Position numbers and translations under genes: made by a program. From Nocardia elegans NBRC 108235 (GTDB lineage: Bacteria; Actinomycetota; Actinomycetes; Mycobacteriales; Mycobacteriaceae), in NCBI RefSeq assembly GCF_001612845.1, contig NZ_BDBF01000031.1, positions 1-64,000 of the forward strand: a DNA stretch of 64,000 bases. The letters run 5' to 3'. Shown one piece after another: positions 31,882 through 41,648 of this stretch; the stretch's first letter is position 1, and every line of letters starts with the position of its first letter. The notes beneath the pieces are model-generated. The model was not told where the DNA came from. It saw nothing but the letters and a program-made list of their open reading frames with translations, and ran no database searches.

Positions 31882-32939
31882 ACCAGACCTCCCCGCTCAT
31901 CAAACACGGCGTCGTCGGCGTCGTCCTGGCGGTCGCGATCGCGTTGTCCGCCCTGCAATTCGACCGGCTTCCGTTCATTCGCAGCGGCGCCGAATTCACC
32001 GCGTATTTCGCCGATGCCGGCGGTCTGGTGACCGGTGATCAGGTTCAGGTCGCCGGTGTCCGCACCGGTCAGGTCGAGGATGTCAGCCTCGACGGTCCCA
32101 AGGTGAAGGTCCGGTTCAGGCTCGACGAATCCATCGTCCTGGGGAAGAAGACGACCGCCGCGATCAAGACCAACACCGTGCTCGGGCGCAAATCCCTGGA
32201 GGTCGATCCGCAGGGGTCCGGTGCGTTGCGCAGCGATCAGCCGATTCCCTTGGAGCGCACCACTTCTCCGTATTCGCTCAACGACGCCCTGGGCGATCTG
32301 AGCAATACCGTGAAGGGGCTGGACACCGACCAGGTCAACAAGACTCTGGACGCCCTGTCGGACGCCTTCGCCGACACCCCCGCGCCGATGCGTTCCGCCC
32401 TGGACGGCATCACCCAGCTCTCGCGCAGCCTGAACGCCCGCGACAAGGCGCTGACCGAACTGCTCTCGCACGCGCAGAACGTCACCAAGGTGCTCTCGGA
32501 TCGGTCGAACCAGATCAACGCCCTGCTGCTGGACGGCAACAACCTGCTCGGCGAGTTGGACGCCCGGCGCACCGCTCTGAGCCAGTTGATCGTCTACGTC
32601 AACGGGCTCGCGCAGCAGCTGACCGGCTTCGTCAACGACAACGAGCAGAGCCTGAAACCCACCCTGGACAAGCTGAATTCGGTGCTGCAACTGCTCGAGC
32701 GGAACAAGGACAACCTGAACCAGGCCCTGGACGCCCTCGGTCCGTTCGAGGCGGCGCTCGGCGAACAGGTCGGCAGCGGCCCGTACTTCCAGGCCTACGT
32801 CTCCAACGCCACGAGTATGACGTTGCAGCCGCTGGTGGACGCGCTGGTCTGGCCTCAGCATGTACCGGAATCGTTCTGGAAGTACCTGACCACCCCGCCG
32901 CCCTCGATCGGGCCCGCGATCCAGGAGCCGCCGCGATGA
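31878..32939 (+). CDS. mce4C: Mce4C steroid-import subunit
   Basis: 353 residues if started at GTG 31878, which overlaps the mce4B stop by 4 bases (GTGA) like the other junctions; GTG 31866 would add four residues. Membrane segment LIKHGVVGVVLAVAIALSAL, MCE domain (DAGGLVTGDQVQVAGVRTGQ, TNTVLGRKSLEVDPQ), long helical region (LSHAQNVTKVLSDRSNQINA, VNGLAQQLTGFVNDNEQSLK) and a proline-rich end (TTPPPSIGPAIQEPPR). Same role in the Mce4 complex as its neighbours. Confidence 0.94.
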   Translation: MNQTSPLIKHGVVGVVLAVAIALSALQFDRLPFIRSGAEFTAYFADAGGLVTGDQVQVAGVRTGQVEDVSLDGPKVKVRFRLDESIVLGKKTTAAIKTNTVLGRKSLEVDPQGSGALRSDQPIPLERTTSPYSLNDALGDLSNTVKGLDTDQVNKTLDALSDAFADTPAPMRSALDGITQLSRSLNARDKALTELLSHAQNVTKVLSDRSNQINALLLDGNNLLGELDARRTALSQLIVYVNGLAQQLTGFVNDNEQSLKPTLDKLNSVLQLLERNKDNLNQALDALGPFEAALGEQVGSGPYFQAYVSNATSMTLQPLVDALVWPQHVPESFWKYLTTPPPSIGPAIQEPPR

Positions 32940-34201
32940 ACGCGATTCGCACGATCACGAAGGTGCCGAAATGGGTCCGCGTCGTGGCCGCCGTCCTGGT
33001 GGTGGCGCTGGCGGGCTGGATCGTCTACGGCGCGGTGAGCAATATCGGCAAGACACACATCACCGCCTATTTCCCGTCCACCACCGGGCTGTACGCCGGT
33101 GACGACGTGCGGGTGCTGGGCGTCAAGGTCGGCAGGATCGATTCGATCGAGCCGGGCCGGGACAAGACCAAGGTGACGATGACGGTCGACCGCGGCGTCG
33201 ACATCCCCGCCGATGCCAAGGCCGTCACGGTCTCGCCGAATCTGGTCTCGGCACGCTTCGTGCAGTTGGCGCCGGTCTACACCGGCGGCCCGAAGATGCA
33301 CGACGACGGCGTGATTCCGATCGAGCACACCGCCGTGCCGGTGGAATGGGACGACATCAAGGCCGAGCTGACCAAACTGTCCAAGGCCCTGGGGCCGATC
33401 GGTGAGGATCAGCAGGGCTCGTTCGGCCGGTTCGTCAACACCGCGTCCGACAATCTCGCAAACGGGAACGCCCAGGCGCTGCGGGACACGCTTCACGAGT
33501 TGTCGAGCACGCTGAATACGTTGTCCGACGGTCGCACCGACCTGTTCGGCACCGTCCGCAACCTCCAGCAGTTCGTCGACGTGCTCTCCAAGAGCAACGA
33601 TCAGATCGTGCAGTTCGGCGGGCGGCTGGCCTCGGTGTCCTCGGTGCTGTCGGGCGTCTCCGACGACCTCGGCGCCGGATTGGACAATCTCGATTCGGCG
33701 GTGGCCGACGTCAAACGCTTCCTGGACGAACGCGGCGGCCAGCTCACCGAGAGTGTGCAGAATCTGGCGCAGGTTACCCAGATCCTGGCCGACAAGCGTC
33801 CGCAGCTCGAGCAGGTCCTGCACTCCGGCCCGGTCGCGCTGTCGAACTTCTATCAGATCTACAAGCCCGCGCAGGGCACGCTGACCGGCGCCGTGGTGCT
33901 GCCGAACTTCCGCAATCCGTTCGCGTTCCTGTGTGGCGCCGTCGAGGCGCTCGAGGACAACGGTTCGCAGCGGACCGCCGACCTGTGTAAACAACAGGTG
34001 GCGCCGGTGATCAGCTCACTGATGATGAATTACCCACCGCTGCTGGTGAATCCGGCGTCCGGACAGCAGGCCTTCCCGAGCCAGCTGACCTTCTCGCCCC
34101 CGAGCCTGGCCGACCGCGTCGAGTATCCGGCGCCCGGCGAGGCTCCGGCCGAGGTGCCCAGCGGTCTTGCCGGCCTGGCGATTCCGGGAGGAGGACGATG
34201 A
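32936..34201 (+). CDS. mce4D: Mce4D steroid-import subunit
   Basis: 421 residues, ATG 32936 overlapping the mce4C stop (ATGA). Membrane segment VRVVAAVLVVALAGWIVYGA, MCE domain with TTGLYAGDDVRVLGVKVGRI and TVSPNLVSARFVQLAP, helical tunnel region (DVLSKSNDQIVQFGGRLASV, LDERGGQLTESVQNLAQVTQ) and a C-terminal tail with two cysteines (FLCGAVEALEDN, DLCKQQVAP) ending in a Pro/Gly-rich stretch. Confidence 0.95.
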   Translation: MNAIRTITKVPKWVRVVAAVLVVALAGWIVYGAVSNIGKTHITAYFPSTTGLYAGDDVRVLGVKVGRIDSIEPGRDKTKVTMTVDRGVDIPADAKAVTVSPNLVSARFVQLAPVYTGGPKMHDDGVIPIEHTAVPVEWDDIKAELTKLSKALGPIGEDQQGSFGRFVNTASDNLANGNAQALRDTLHELSSTLNTLSDGRTDLFGTVRNLQQFVDVLSKSNDQIVQFGGRLASVSSVLSGVSDDLGAGLDNLDSAVADVKRFLDERGGQLTESVQNLAQVTQILADKRPQLEQVLHSGPVALSNFYQIYKPAQGTLTGAVVLPNFRNPFAFLCGAVEALEDNGSQRTADLCKQQVAPVISSLMMNYPPLLVNPASGQQAFPSQLTFSPPSLADRVEYPAPGEAPAEVPSGLAGLAIPGGGR

Positions 34202-35445
34202 TGCGACGCGGACGGATGCGACTCGCCGGCGCCGCCGTCGGTCTGGTGATCCTGTTGGGCGCCACCGGATGCGAGTGGGACGGTCTGAACACCCTGCCGA
34301 TGCCCGGTGCGGCCGGAACGGGTGAGGGCGCCTGGCAGATCAAGATCCAGATGCCGAATGTCACCACGCTGACCCGCAATTCGCCGGTGCAGGTGGACGA
34401 CGTCACGGTCGGCACGGTGAAGAACATCCAGGTCGAGGATTGGCACGCGCTGGTCACGGTGAGCCTCGAGAAGGGTGTGCACCTGCCCGCCAACACGGTG
34501 GCCGCGATCGGGCAGACCAGCCTGCTCGGCAGTAACCACGTCGAGCTGTCGGCGCCGAAAGACGTTGCGCCGGAAGGCCAATTGAAGCCCGGCGATGTGA
34601 TCCCGCTGTCGCGCGCGAGTGTCTATCCCACCACCGAGCAGACGCTGTCGTCGCTGTCGGTGGTGCTCAACGGTGGCGGTATCTCCCAGCTCGAGACCAT
34701 CACCCACGAGCTGAACAAGACCTTCTCCGGGCGGTCGGATGCCATCCGCGATCTGCTGCCGCAGCTGGCGCAGCTGACCAGCACCCTGGACGGTCAGACC
34801 AAGGACATCATCGACGCGATGGGTGGGCTGGACCGTTTCGCCGGACAGCTGAACAACCAGAAGGAACAGGTGACCCGGGCCGTCACGCAGCTGCATCCGG
34901 CCCTCACCGTACTGGCCGACCGCCGCGAGAACATCACCAAAACGATTACCGCACTGGGTGATCTCAGTGATGTGGTGAGCCGGGTGATCGCCGAGAGCGG
35001 TGACAACCTGAAGGCGGATCTGGCCAATCTCCATCCGGCCCTGGAATCGCTGGCCAGCACCGGAACGAAACTGGCCGACGCCCTGCAGATCCTGCTCACC
35101 TTCCCGTTCCCCATGCGGAACTTGAACAAGGCGCTCAAGGGCGACTACCTCAACCTGCTGATGACCGTCGATCTCACCGGCGCGCGGCTGGATTCGAACT
35201 TCCTCACCGGTACGCCGCTGGGCGGACGCTTCGGCGGGGTCGAGGGCGCGCTCGGCACGATCGCACCCGATACCGCGATGGGCAAGGGTGACCCGATCAC
35301 CGGGCCGATGCAGCCGCCGCCACCGCCCGCGCCGAACACGGCGGCGCCGACGCCGAGTCTTCCCGGCCTGCCGCCGATTCCGAATCTGCCCGCCATACCC
35401 GGGCTGACGGTGCCCGCACCGCAACAAGGGGGTGCGGGTCGATGA
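34198..35445 (+). CDS. mce4E: Mce4E lipoprotein subunit
   Basis: 415 residues. A lipoprotein signal peptide ends in LLGATGC with the lipidated Cys at residue 25, as is usual for MceE proteins (LprN in M. tuberculosis). MCE domain: NSPVQVDDVTVGTVKNIQVE and GQTSLLGSNHVELSAP. The helical region is followed by a Pro-rich tail (PPPPPAPNTAAPTPSLPGLP). It is the membrane-tethered member of the Mce4 hexamer and overlaps the mce4D stop by 4 bases. Confidence 0.95.
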   Translation: MMRRGRMRLAGAAVGLVILLGATGCEWDGLNTLPMPGAAGTGEGAWQIKIQMPNVTTLTRNSPVQVDDVTVGTVKNIQVEDWHALVTVSLEKGVHLPANTVAAIGQTSLLGSNHVELSAPKDVAPEGQLKPGDVIPLSRASVYPTTEQTLSSLSVVLNGGGISQLETITHELNKTFSGRSDAIRDLLPQLAQLTSTLDGQTKDIIDAMGGLDRFAGQLNNQKEQVTRAVTQLHPALTVLADRRENITKTITALGDLSDVVSRVIAESGDNLKADLANLHPALESLASTGTKLADALQILLTFPFPMRNLNKALKGDYLNLLMTVDLTGARLDSNFLTGTPLGGRFGGVEGALGTIAPDTAMGKGDPITGPMQPPPPPAPNTAAPTPSLPGLPPIPNLPAIPGLTVPAPQQGGAGR

Positions 35446-36866
35446 AACTCAGCAAATTCGTCCGGACGCAGTTGGTGATCTTCTCGATCCTGACCGTGAT
35501 CGGCCTGGTCGTGATGGCGGGCGTCTACGTCCACCTGCCGGCCATGTTCGGCATCGGCCGCTACGGCGTGACCGTGAAACTGGAGGCCACCGGCGGGCTG
35601 TACCCGACCGCGAACGTCGCCTACCGCGGTACCAATGTCGGCAAGGTCGAGGATGTGAAGCTCACCCCCGAGGGGGTCGATGCCAAGCTGTCGATCAACA
35701 GCGACTTCAAGATTCCCGGTGATGTCGATGCCTATGTGAAGAGCGTGTCGGCGATCGGCGAACAGTACGTGGATCTGGTCCCGGCCGAGAATCCGCACGG
35801 CGGGAATCTGCACGACGGTTCGGTGATCCCGGTGCAGCGCACCAGACTTCCGCAGGACGTCGGCGATATGCTCGACCAGGCCGACCGGCTGCTCAGCAGT
35901 GTCGCCGACACCAAACTGCGCCAGGTCATCGACGATGCCTTCACCGCGTTCAACGGCGCGGGCCCGGATCTGCAGAAGTTCATCGACTCCGCCTCGCTGC
36001 TGGTGCAGGAGGCGAAGAAGAACACGAACGAGACCAAGGATCTGCTCGACAAGATCGGCCCGCTGCTCGACACCCAGAACCAGTCCGACGCCGCGATTCG
36101 TTCGTGGACAAAGGATTTGGCGACCGTCACCGATCAGTTGCGCCAGCACGACCCCTCGCTGGGGCAGTTGCTCGACCGCACCCCCGCGGCCGCGCAGAAG
36201 GTGTCGCAGACCTTCCAGGATCTGCGGCCGACGCTGCCGCTGCTGCTGTCGAATCTGACCAGCGTCGGCCAGGTCGGGGTGACCTACCACGCCGGTGTGG
36301 AACAGATCCTGGTGATCTACCCGCAGCTGGTGGCGGCGCTGCTGACATCCATCCGCGGGCCCACGCAATACGGCGCCATGGTCGACTTCATGCTCGGGCT
36401 CAACGACCCGCCCGGCTGCACCACCGGCTTCCTGCCGCAGGATCAGCGCCGCTCGCCGGCCCTGAAGGACACCCCGGACACGCCGCCGAATCTCTACTGC
36501 AAGGTGGCGCAGAACGCCAAGGAAGCGGTGCGCGGTATCCGCAACACGCCGTGTGCGGACGTGCCGGGTAAGCGGGCTCCGAGTCCGGAGCTCTGCCACG
36601 ACCCGCAGGGTTATGTGCCCGAGGGCGACAACCCGCCCTTCGGCGATCCGCACCCGGTCACCCCGTCCGGTGAGCCGGCGGCCAACCCCGGCGACGCTCC
36701 TGCCGCGCAGAGCCAACCGGCGGCGGCACTGCGCACCTACGACCTGAAGAACCACACCTTCACCGGACCCGACGGCCGGACCTACCGACAGGGGGATGTG
36801 GGCCCCGACGGATCGGGCACTGTACCGTCCAGTTGGCAGGCGATGCTCGAGGAGCAACAGAAATGA
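35442..36866 (+). CDS. mce4F: Mce4F steroid-import subunit
   Basis: 474 residues. Membrane segment LVIFSILTVIGLVVMAGVYV, MCE domain (ATGGLYPTANVAYRGTNVGK, SVSAIGEQYVDLVPAENPHG), long helical region and an extended Pro/Asp-rich C-terminus with four cysteines between residues 325 and 385 (GCTTGF, LYCKVAQ, TPCADV, LCHDP), ending in a conserved YDLKNHTFTGPDGRTY block. Last of the six Mce subunits. ATG 35442 overlaps the mce4E stop. Confidence 0.95.
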   Translation: MKLSKFVRTQLVIFSILTVIGLVVMAGVYVHLPAMFGIGRYGVTVKLEATGGLYPTANVAYRGTNVGKVEDVKLTPEGVDAKLSINSDFKIPGDVDAYVKSVSAIGEQYVDLVPAENPHGGNLHDGSVIPVQRTRLPQDVGDMLDQADRLLSSVADTKLRQVIDDAFTAFNGAGPDLQKFIDSASLLVQEAKKNTNETKDLLDKIGPLLDTQNQSDAAIRSWTKDLATVTDQLRQHDPSLGQLLDRTPAAAQKVSQTFQDLRPTLPLLLSNLTSVGQVGVTYHAGVEQILVIYPQLVAALLTSIRGPTQYGAMVDFMLGLNDPPGCTTGFLPQDQRRSPALKDTPDTPPNLYCKVAQNAKEAVRGIRNTPCADVPGKRAPSPELCHDPQGYVPEGDNPPFGDPHPVTPSGEPAANPGDAPAAQSQPAAALRTYDLKNHTFTGPDGRTYRQGDVGPDGSGTVPSSWQAMLEEQQK

Positions 36867-37711
36867 GCGAATCGAATTCCACACCCACCGGTCGCGTCCG
36901 GCGCCGGGCCAGCCGGCAGGCCGGAGCGCCGACCGACGCGATAGCGGTCGAGCGGACCGAGAGCGCGCCCTCCGACGAAGCGACGGTGAAGCTCGGCGCC
37001 GCGGGCGCTGCCGAGGAGACGGTGCAATCGTCGACCACATCGCCGGCGAGGGCGACCGAGTCCTCCTCCGAGGCGGCATCGAAGGCAGTATCCGGCGCCG
37101 ACGATAAGTCCGAGACCACCGTCGAGCTTTCGACGGCGGCCGACGACGACACGACCGTGCGGCTCACCGACTCCCCGGAGGACACGGCAGCGGCGGACAC
37201 CTCCGAGCCGCCGAAGCGCTCACTCGGACCGCTGGGCTGGGCGGCCGCGGTGGTGGCGGTGCTGTCGTTGATCCTGCTGGTCGGCTCGGGCGGCTTCTTC
37301 GCCTACCACCAGCACCAGGTCAGCGCCCAGGCCGACCAGCGCGCGGAATATGTGCAGACCGCCAAGCAGGCCATCCTCAATCTGACCAACATCAAGGACG
37401 ACACCGCGAAGCAGGACATCGACCGGGTGCTCTCGGTCGCCTCGGGACAGCTCAAGCAGGAGTACTCCGAGCGCAAGGACGCCTACGCGCAGGTCGTGCA
37501 GCAGGCCAAGGTGAAGGCCAGCGGCGAGATCATCGAGACCGCGGTCGAAAGCCAGGACGACCACACCGCGAAGGTGCTGGTCGCGGCCAAGCAGACCCTG
37601 ACCAACGCCGGTGCCAAGGATCCGCAGGAGCGCTACTACCGCTTCCGGGTCACGGTCGACCGCGACGACAACGGTGGTATCACCGCCTCGCAAGTGGAGT
37701 TCGTGGCATGA
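36863..37711 (+). CDS. Mce-associated membrane protein Mam4A
   Basis: 282 residues from ATG 36863, overlapping the mce4F stop by 4 bases; an in-frame start at 36833 lies inside mce4F and is rejected. The N-terminal 120 residues are Ser/Thr/Ala/Glu-rich and probably disordered and cytoplasmic. One membrane segment (LGWAAAVVAVLSLILLVGSG) precedes a periplasmic NTF2-like domain of about 130 residues (AKQAILNLTNIKDDTAKQDI, KDPQERYYRFRVTVDRDDNG). Mce-associated (Mas/Mam) proteins stabilise the Mce complex. Equivalent to Rv3493c by position. Confidence 0.88.
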   Translation: MSESNSTPTGRVRRRASRQAGAPTDAIAVERTESAPSDEATVKLGAAGAAEETVQSSTTSPARATESSSEAASKAVSGADDKSETTVELSTAADDDTTVRLTDSPEDTAAADTSEPPKRSLGPLGWAAAVVAVLSLILLVGSGGFFAYHQHQVSAQADQRAEYVQTAKQAILNLTNIKDDTAKQDIDRVLSVASGQLKQEYSERKDAYAQVVQQAKVKASGEIIETAVESQDDHTAKVLVAAKQTLTNAGAKDPQERYYRFRVTVDRDDNGGITASQVEFVA

Positions 37712-38208
37712 GCAGACAAGGTTCCGGCAAGCTGCGTCCCATCCTGTTCATCGGTGCGGCGGTGCTGTTCGTGGCCGCCGTCGCGATGGCCTCGGTCACC
37801 GGCTACAAGTACTGGTCCGACAAACAGGTCGAGCAGGCCCGCACCGACTCGGTGCCCGCGGCCCGGCACGCGGTGGAGTCGGTATTCACCTACGACTTCA
37901 AGACCGTCGACGCCGAGTTGCCGAAATCGGCCGACAACCTCACCTCGTCGTTCCGCAAGGACTACCTGAAGCTGATCCAGCAGGCGATCGCACCCGGCGC
38001 CAAGGAGAAGCAGCTCACCGTGCAGGCCACCACCACGGCGGCCGGTGTGGTGTCCGCGGAGCGCTCGCACGCGGTGGTCCTGCTGTACCTGAACCAGGTG
38101 ACCACCAGCAAGGACTCCCCGCAGGGCACGGTGACGCCGAGCCGGGTCCGCGTGGCTCTGGACAAGGACGGCGGCCACTGGCTGGTCGACGCCATCACCC
38201 CGATCTGA
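37708..38208 (+). CDS. Mce-associated membrane protein Mam4B
   Basis: 166 residues, ATG 37708 overlapping the previous stop. One N-terminal membrane anchor (PILFIGAAVLFVAAVAMASV), then an NTF2-like periplasmic domain (SVPAARHAVESVFTYDFKTV, SFRKDYLKLIQQAIAPGAKE, GTVTPSRVRVALDKDGGHWL). It closes the yrbE4-mce4 operon and probably assists assembly of the transporter together with Mam4A. Equivalent to Rv3492c by position. Confidence 0.88.
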   Translation: MSRQGSGKLRPILFIGAAVLFVAAVAMASVTGYKYWSDKQVEQARTDSVPAARHAVESVFTYDFKTVDAELPKSADNLTSSFRKDYLKLIQQAIAPGAKEKQLTVQATTTAAGVVSAERSHAVVLLYLNQVTTSKDSPQGTVTPSRVRVALDKDGGHWLVDAITPI

Positions 38209-38566
38209 TCCCGCGTTAAGCGAATCCCGTTATCCCCGTTAAGGGTTCGTCCCTACCGTCGACGGCACAGCGATTCCGAGGCGGGATCGGTGGTCGATAC
38301 CGGCTCCGGTCGCGGCGCAGATCTCCCGCCGGTGAAGCGCGCCTGTGCCGCACGGACCGACCGTGTGGTGATCCGGCGGGTGCGGCGGAATCCGGGGTGG
38401 CGGATATGCGGCGACCGCCTGCCCCGGCGGAGGCCAGGACCGAGATTCGGTGTGGGCGGCGCTCTCCGGCTGCCGGACGGTCGGTTCGAAGGGTGTACCC
38501 GCCTCGGGTCGCTGTGCAGTCGCCGGAGCGTTCGCCCGGCCCCGCCGGGGAGCGTTCGCCGCGGGC
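38209..38566. other. 358-base gap between convergent mam4B and otsA
   Basis: No plausible gene. GTTAAG recurs around 38214-38246 (CGTTAAGCGAATCCCGTTAT then CCCCGTTAAGGG). Both flanking genes must terminate here, yet I see no strong hairpin. Confidence 0.45.
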
Positions 38567-40123
38567 CTAGCGCTCGGCGCCGCCCGGATCCACATCCGCA
38601 TCGGTGAGCAGGGCGCTGCCGGCCACCCGATCCTGGGCCAGTGCGTCGAGGAACGAGCGCGCCCAGCGGTCCACGTCGTGGGCGAGTACCTGGCGGCGCA
38701 GCGAACGCATGCGGCGCCGCTTGGTTTCGGGATCGTCCTCGATCGCGGACATGATCGCGTTCTCGACGCTGTCCAGATCGTGCGGATTACACAGGTAGGC
38801 CTGACGCAATTCCGCTGCGGCGCCGGTGAATTCGCTGAGCACGAGGGCGCCGTTGAGACCGCTGTGCGAGGCCACGTACTCCTTGGCGACCAGATTCATC
38901 CCGTCGCGCAGCGGGGTCACCAGCATGACGTCGGCGGCGACGAAGAAGGCGACCAGTTCGTCGCGGGGGATCGGCCGGTGCAGATAGTGCACGAAAGGGT
39001 AACCGACGCGGGAGAATTCGCCGTTGATGCGGCCCACCTGACGTTCGATGTCGCCGCGCATCTGGATGTAGCTCTCCACCCGTTCACGACTCGGCGTGGC
39101 CAGCTGCACCATCACCGTCTCGGCCGGGTCCAGGCGGCCCTCGTGCAGGAGTTCCTGCAGCGCCGCCAGGCGGATATCGATGCCCTTGGTGTAGTCCAGG
39201 CGGTCCACACCGAGCAGGATGTGCTTGGGGTTGCCAAGCTCCCTGCGGATCTGAGCGGCGCGCTCCCGCACCGAGCGTCTTCGCGACAGCTCGTCGAGTT
39301 CGGCGGAGGCGATCGAGATCGGGAAGGCGCCGACCCGCACCGTGCGGAAACCGACCTGCACCACACCGAGTTTCGACCGCACACCGACCGTGCCGCGCGA
39401 GGTGGGTTGTCCGGCAAGCCTTCTCGCCAGGTACAGGAAGTTCTGTGCGCCGCCGGGCAGGTGGAAGCCGATCAGGTCGGCGCCGAGCAGACCCTCCACG
39501 ATCTCGGTGCGCCACGGCAGCTGCATGAACAGCTCGACCGGCGGGAACGGGATGTGCAGGAAGAACCCGATAGTCAGATCGGGCCGCAGCATGCGCAGCA
39601 TCTTCGGCACCAACTGCAGCTGGTAGTCCTGTACCCACACCGTCGCGCCCTCGGCGGCCACCTTCGCGGTGTACTCGGCGAAGCGCCGGTTCACGTCCAC
39701 GTAGGCGGTCCACCAGTCGCGGTGGTACTCCGGCCGCACGATCACGTCGTGATAGAGCGGCCACAGCGTGCCGTTGGAGAATCCCTCGTAGTAGGCGGCG
39801 ACCTCCTCGGCGGTCAACGGCACCGGATACAACTCCAGGCCGTCCTCGATGATCGGATCGACATCCACATCGGGAACGCCGGCCCAGCCCACCCAGGCGC
39901 CGTTGTTGTTGCGCAGCACCGGCTCCAGGGCCGTGACCAGGCCGCCCGGACTGCGCTTCCACCGCTTGGTCCCGTTCGGGAGACGTTCCAGGTCGACCGG
40001 GAGCCGGTTGGCGACCACGACGAAACCGGACCCGGCGCCGCCGGGACGGTCCGCTGGTGCGGATTCGGTTTCCGGCGAAGCGTCTCGAGATCGATCGCTG
40101 CGTATGTCGCGCATCTGGTCCAC
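38567..40123 (-). CDS. otsA: Alpha,alpha-trehalose-phosphate synthase OtsA
   Basis: 518 residues from GTG 40123, placed 8 bases after GGAGG; ATG 40114 three codons later lacks such a site. GT20 glycosyltransferase: VVVANRLPVDLERL, the PGGLVTALEPVL loop, WVQDYQLQLVPKMLR, FFLHIPFPPVELF, GVDRLDYTKGIDIRLAA with the donor-binding Lys/Arg, and TPLRDGMNLVAKEYVAS. It makes trehalose-6-phosphate from glucose-6-phosphate and a nucleotide-glucose; trehalose is the carrier for mycolates. No otsB-like phosphatase is adjacent. Its place beside mce4 matches M. tuberculosis (Rv3490). Confidence 0.95.
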   Translation of the reverse strand: MDQMRDIRSDRSRDASPETESAPADRPGGAGSGFVVVANRLPVDLERLPNGTKRWKRSPGGLVTALEPVLRNNNGAWVGWAGVPDVDVDPIIEDGLELYPVPLTAEEVAAYYEGFSNGTLWPLYHDVIVRPEYHRDWWTAYVDVNRRFAEYTAKVAAEGATVWVQDYQLQLVPKMLRMLRPDLTIGFFLHIPFPPVELFMQLPWRTEIVEGLLGADLIGFHLPGGAQNFLYLARRLAGQPTSRGTVGVRSKLGVVQVGFRTVRVGAFPISIASAELDELSRRRSVRERAAQIRRELGNPKHILLGVDRLDYTKGIDIRLAALQELLHEGRLDPAETVMVQLATPSRERVESYIQMRGDIERQVGRINGEFSRVGYPFVHYLHRPIPRDELVAFFVAADVMLVTPLRDGMNLVAKEYVASHSGLNGALVLSEFTGAAAELRQAYLCNPHDLDSVENAIMSAIEDDPETKRRRMRSLRRQVLAHDVDRWARSFLDALAQDRVAGSALLTDADVDPGGAER

Positions 40124-40212
40124 TGCTGGATCCTCCGGTCGCCGAAATGGCGGAACTAGGCGTGGGATTTCAGTTGTAATGAGCGCTGCGCATTGCGTTG
40201 CGCGGGCTCGTC

Positions 40213-40383
40213 CTATTCGCTGCGCGCGCTGGGACCGATTCCGAGCATCGACAGCAGCATCCGGCATTCGTCGGCATCGTTGGCGTAGGCGGCCACGACG
40301 CGCTGTGCCTGCCGTGCGGTCTCGTCGGCGAGCGGTTCCAGGTCGTCGTCCGCGATGTCGTTGGCGCTCTTCGCGGCCATCAT
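40213..40383 (-). CDS. Small acidic protein upstream of otsA (Rv3489-like)
   Basis: 56 residues from ATG 40383 behind GAGAGGA (ATG 40380 is equally possible). Acidic and helical: AAKSANDIADDDLEPLADET, then QAQRVVAAYANDADECRMLL. No domain is recognised. It lies 89 bases upstream of otsA on the same strand; a small protein in the same place is found in M. tuberculosis as I recall (Rv3489). It could be co-transcribed with otsA. Confidence 0.65.
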   Translation of the reverse strand: MMAAKSANDIADDDLEPLADETARQAQRVVAAYANDADECRMLLSMLGIGPSARSE

Positions 40384-40650
40384 CGTGTCCTCTCGGCTCG
40401 GGGTCGTGGCACGGCGGTGGGGTTCGACCGTCGTGGTGTCGGCGCCGTGCGCTGTCAATGGTATCGGTCGCCGCACAAGGGCCCGTCGACTCGGTACCGA
40501 CCGCTGCCGAACCGCAACAGCGCGGGGCGAGACCAGTCACACCGGCGAAACGCTGGAGCCTCGGGAACCTATAACGTTGGTAGGGAGGCGAATTTCGCCC
40601 ACTGCGTGTATCGAGCACCGCACGAATCGAGTGGAAAGGGTCGCAGCACT

Positions 40651-41490
40651 ATGCCGTTGGCCACGGTGAATGGAATCTCGCTGAACTACCAGGTGAAGGG
40701 AGACAAGGCCAAAGGCACCGACACCAAGGGGGCTGCCCCGCTGGTCGTGCTGATCATGGGCACCGGGAGCCCCGGCCGGGTGTGGGAGCTGCACCAGGTT
40801 CCGGCGCTGGTCGCGGCCGGCTACCGAGTGTGCACGTTCGACAATCGCGGCATCGCTCCGTCCTACGAGGCGCCCGACGGGATGACCATCGACGAATTGG
40901 TCGCCGACACCGCGGCGCTGATCGAATTTCTCGACGAGGGCCCGGTCCTGGTCGCCGGCACCTCGATGGGTGCGCGGGTCGCGCAGGAATTGGCCCTGGC
41001 GCGCCCCGACCTCGTGCGCAAAGCCGTATTCATGGCCGGACACGCGCGGCTCGACCAATTCCAGAAGACGCTCTCGCTCGGCGAACACGAACTCGACGCC
41101 TCCGGCGTGCGACTGCCCGCCAAATACGAGGCCGCCCTGACCGCGGTGATGAATCTTTCGCCCGCCACGATGGCCGATCCGAATTCCGCGCGCGATTGGC
41201 TGGATCTGTTCGAATTCACCGGCGGACCGGCATCCCCGGGAATCCGGGCGCAGCGCCGGATGGACCACGATTTCGATCGGCTGCAGGCCTATCGCGCGAT
41301 CAAGGTGCCGTGCCTGTCCATCGGATTCGCCGACGACCGGATGATTCCCGCGTATCTGACCCGTGAGCTGGCCGAAGCCATTCCCGACGCCCGATACCAG
41401 GAGATCCCCGACGCCGGGCATTACGGGTATCTGGAACGTCCCGAGGCGGTCAATAAGATCCTGCTCGATTTCTTCGCGGGCTCGAGGTAA
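40651..41490 (+). CDS. Alpha/beta hydrolase
   Basis: 279 residues from ATG 40651. Alpha/beta-hydrolase core: LIMGTGSPGRVWELHQVPAL, the RGIAPSYEAP strand, the nucleophile elbow VAGTSMGARVAQELAL, the acid near FADDRMIPAYL and the His in DAGHYGYLERPE. Resembles the haloperoxidase/esterase-like group. The ribosome binding site is weak (GGAAAGGG, 10 bases away). Monocistronic between otsA's divergent unit and the MbtH gene. Substrate unknown. Confidence 0.82.
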   Translation: MPLATVNGISLNYQVKGDKAKGTDTKGAAPLVVLIMGTGSPGRVWELHQVPALVAAGYRVCTFDNRGIAPSYEAPDGMTIDELVADTAALIEFLDEGPVLVAGTSMGARVAQELALARPDLVRKAVFMAGHARLDQFQKTLSLGEHELDASGVRLPAKYEAALTAVMNLSPATMADPNSARDWLDLFEFTGGPASPGIRAQRRMDHDFDRLQAYRAIKVPCLSIGFADDRMIPAYLTRELAEAIPDARYQEIPDAGHYGYLERPEAVNKILLDFFAGSR

Positions 41491-41648
41491 CCACCAACGC
41501 GTAACGTCGGTCTTGCTAGTGTCGACACATCGCTCGGGGGCTACGGCTCTGGTCGGTCGGCTCAGGTCGGTTTCGGCTCGTGCCCGCGCCCCGCGAGTTC
41601 CGTATCCAGCGCGTTCCCGTACACAGCGCCAGCATCCAGTGAGGTGAA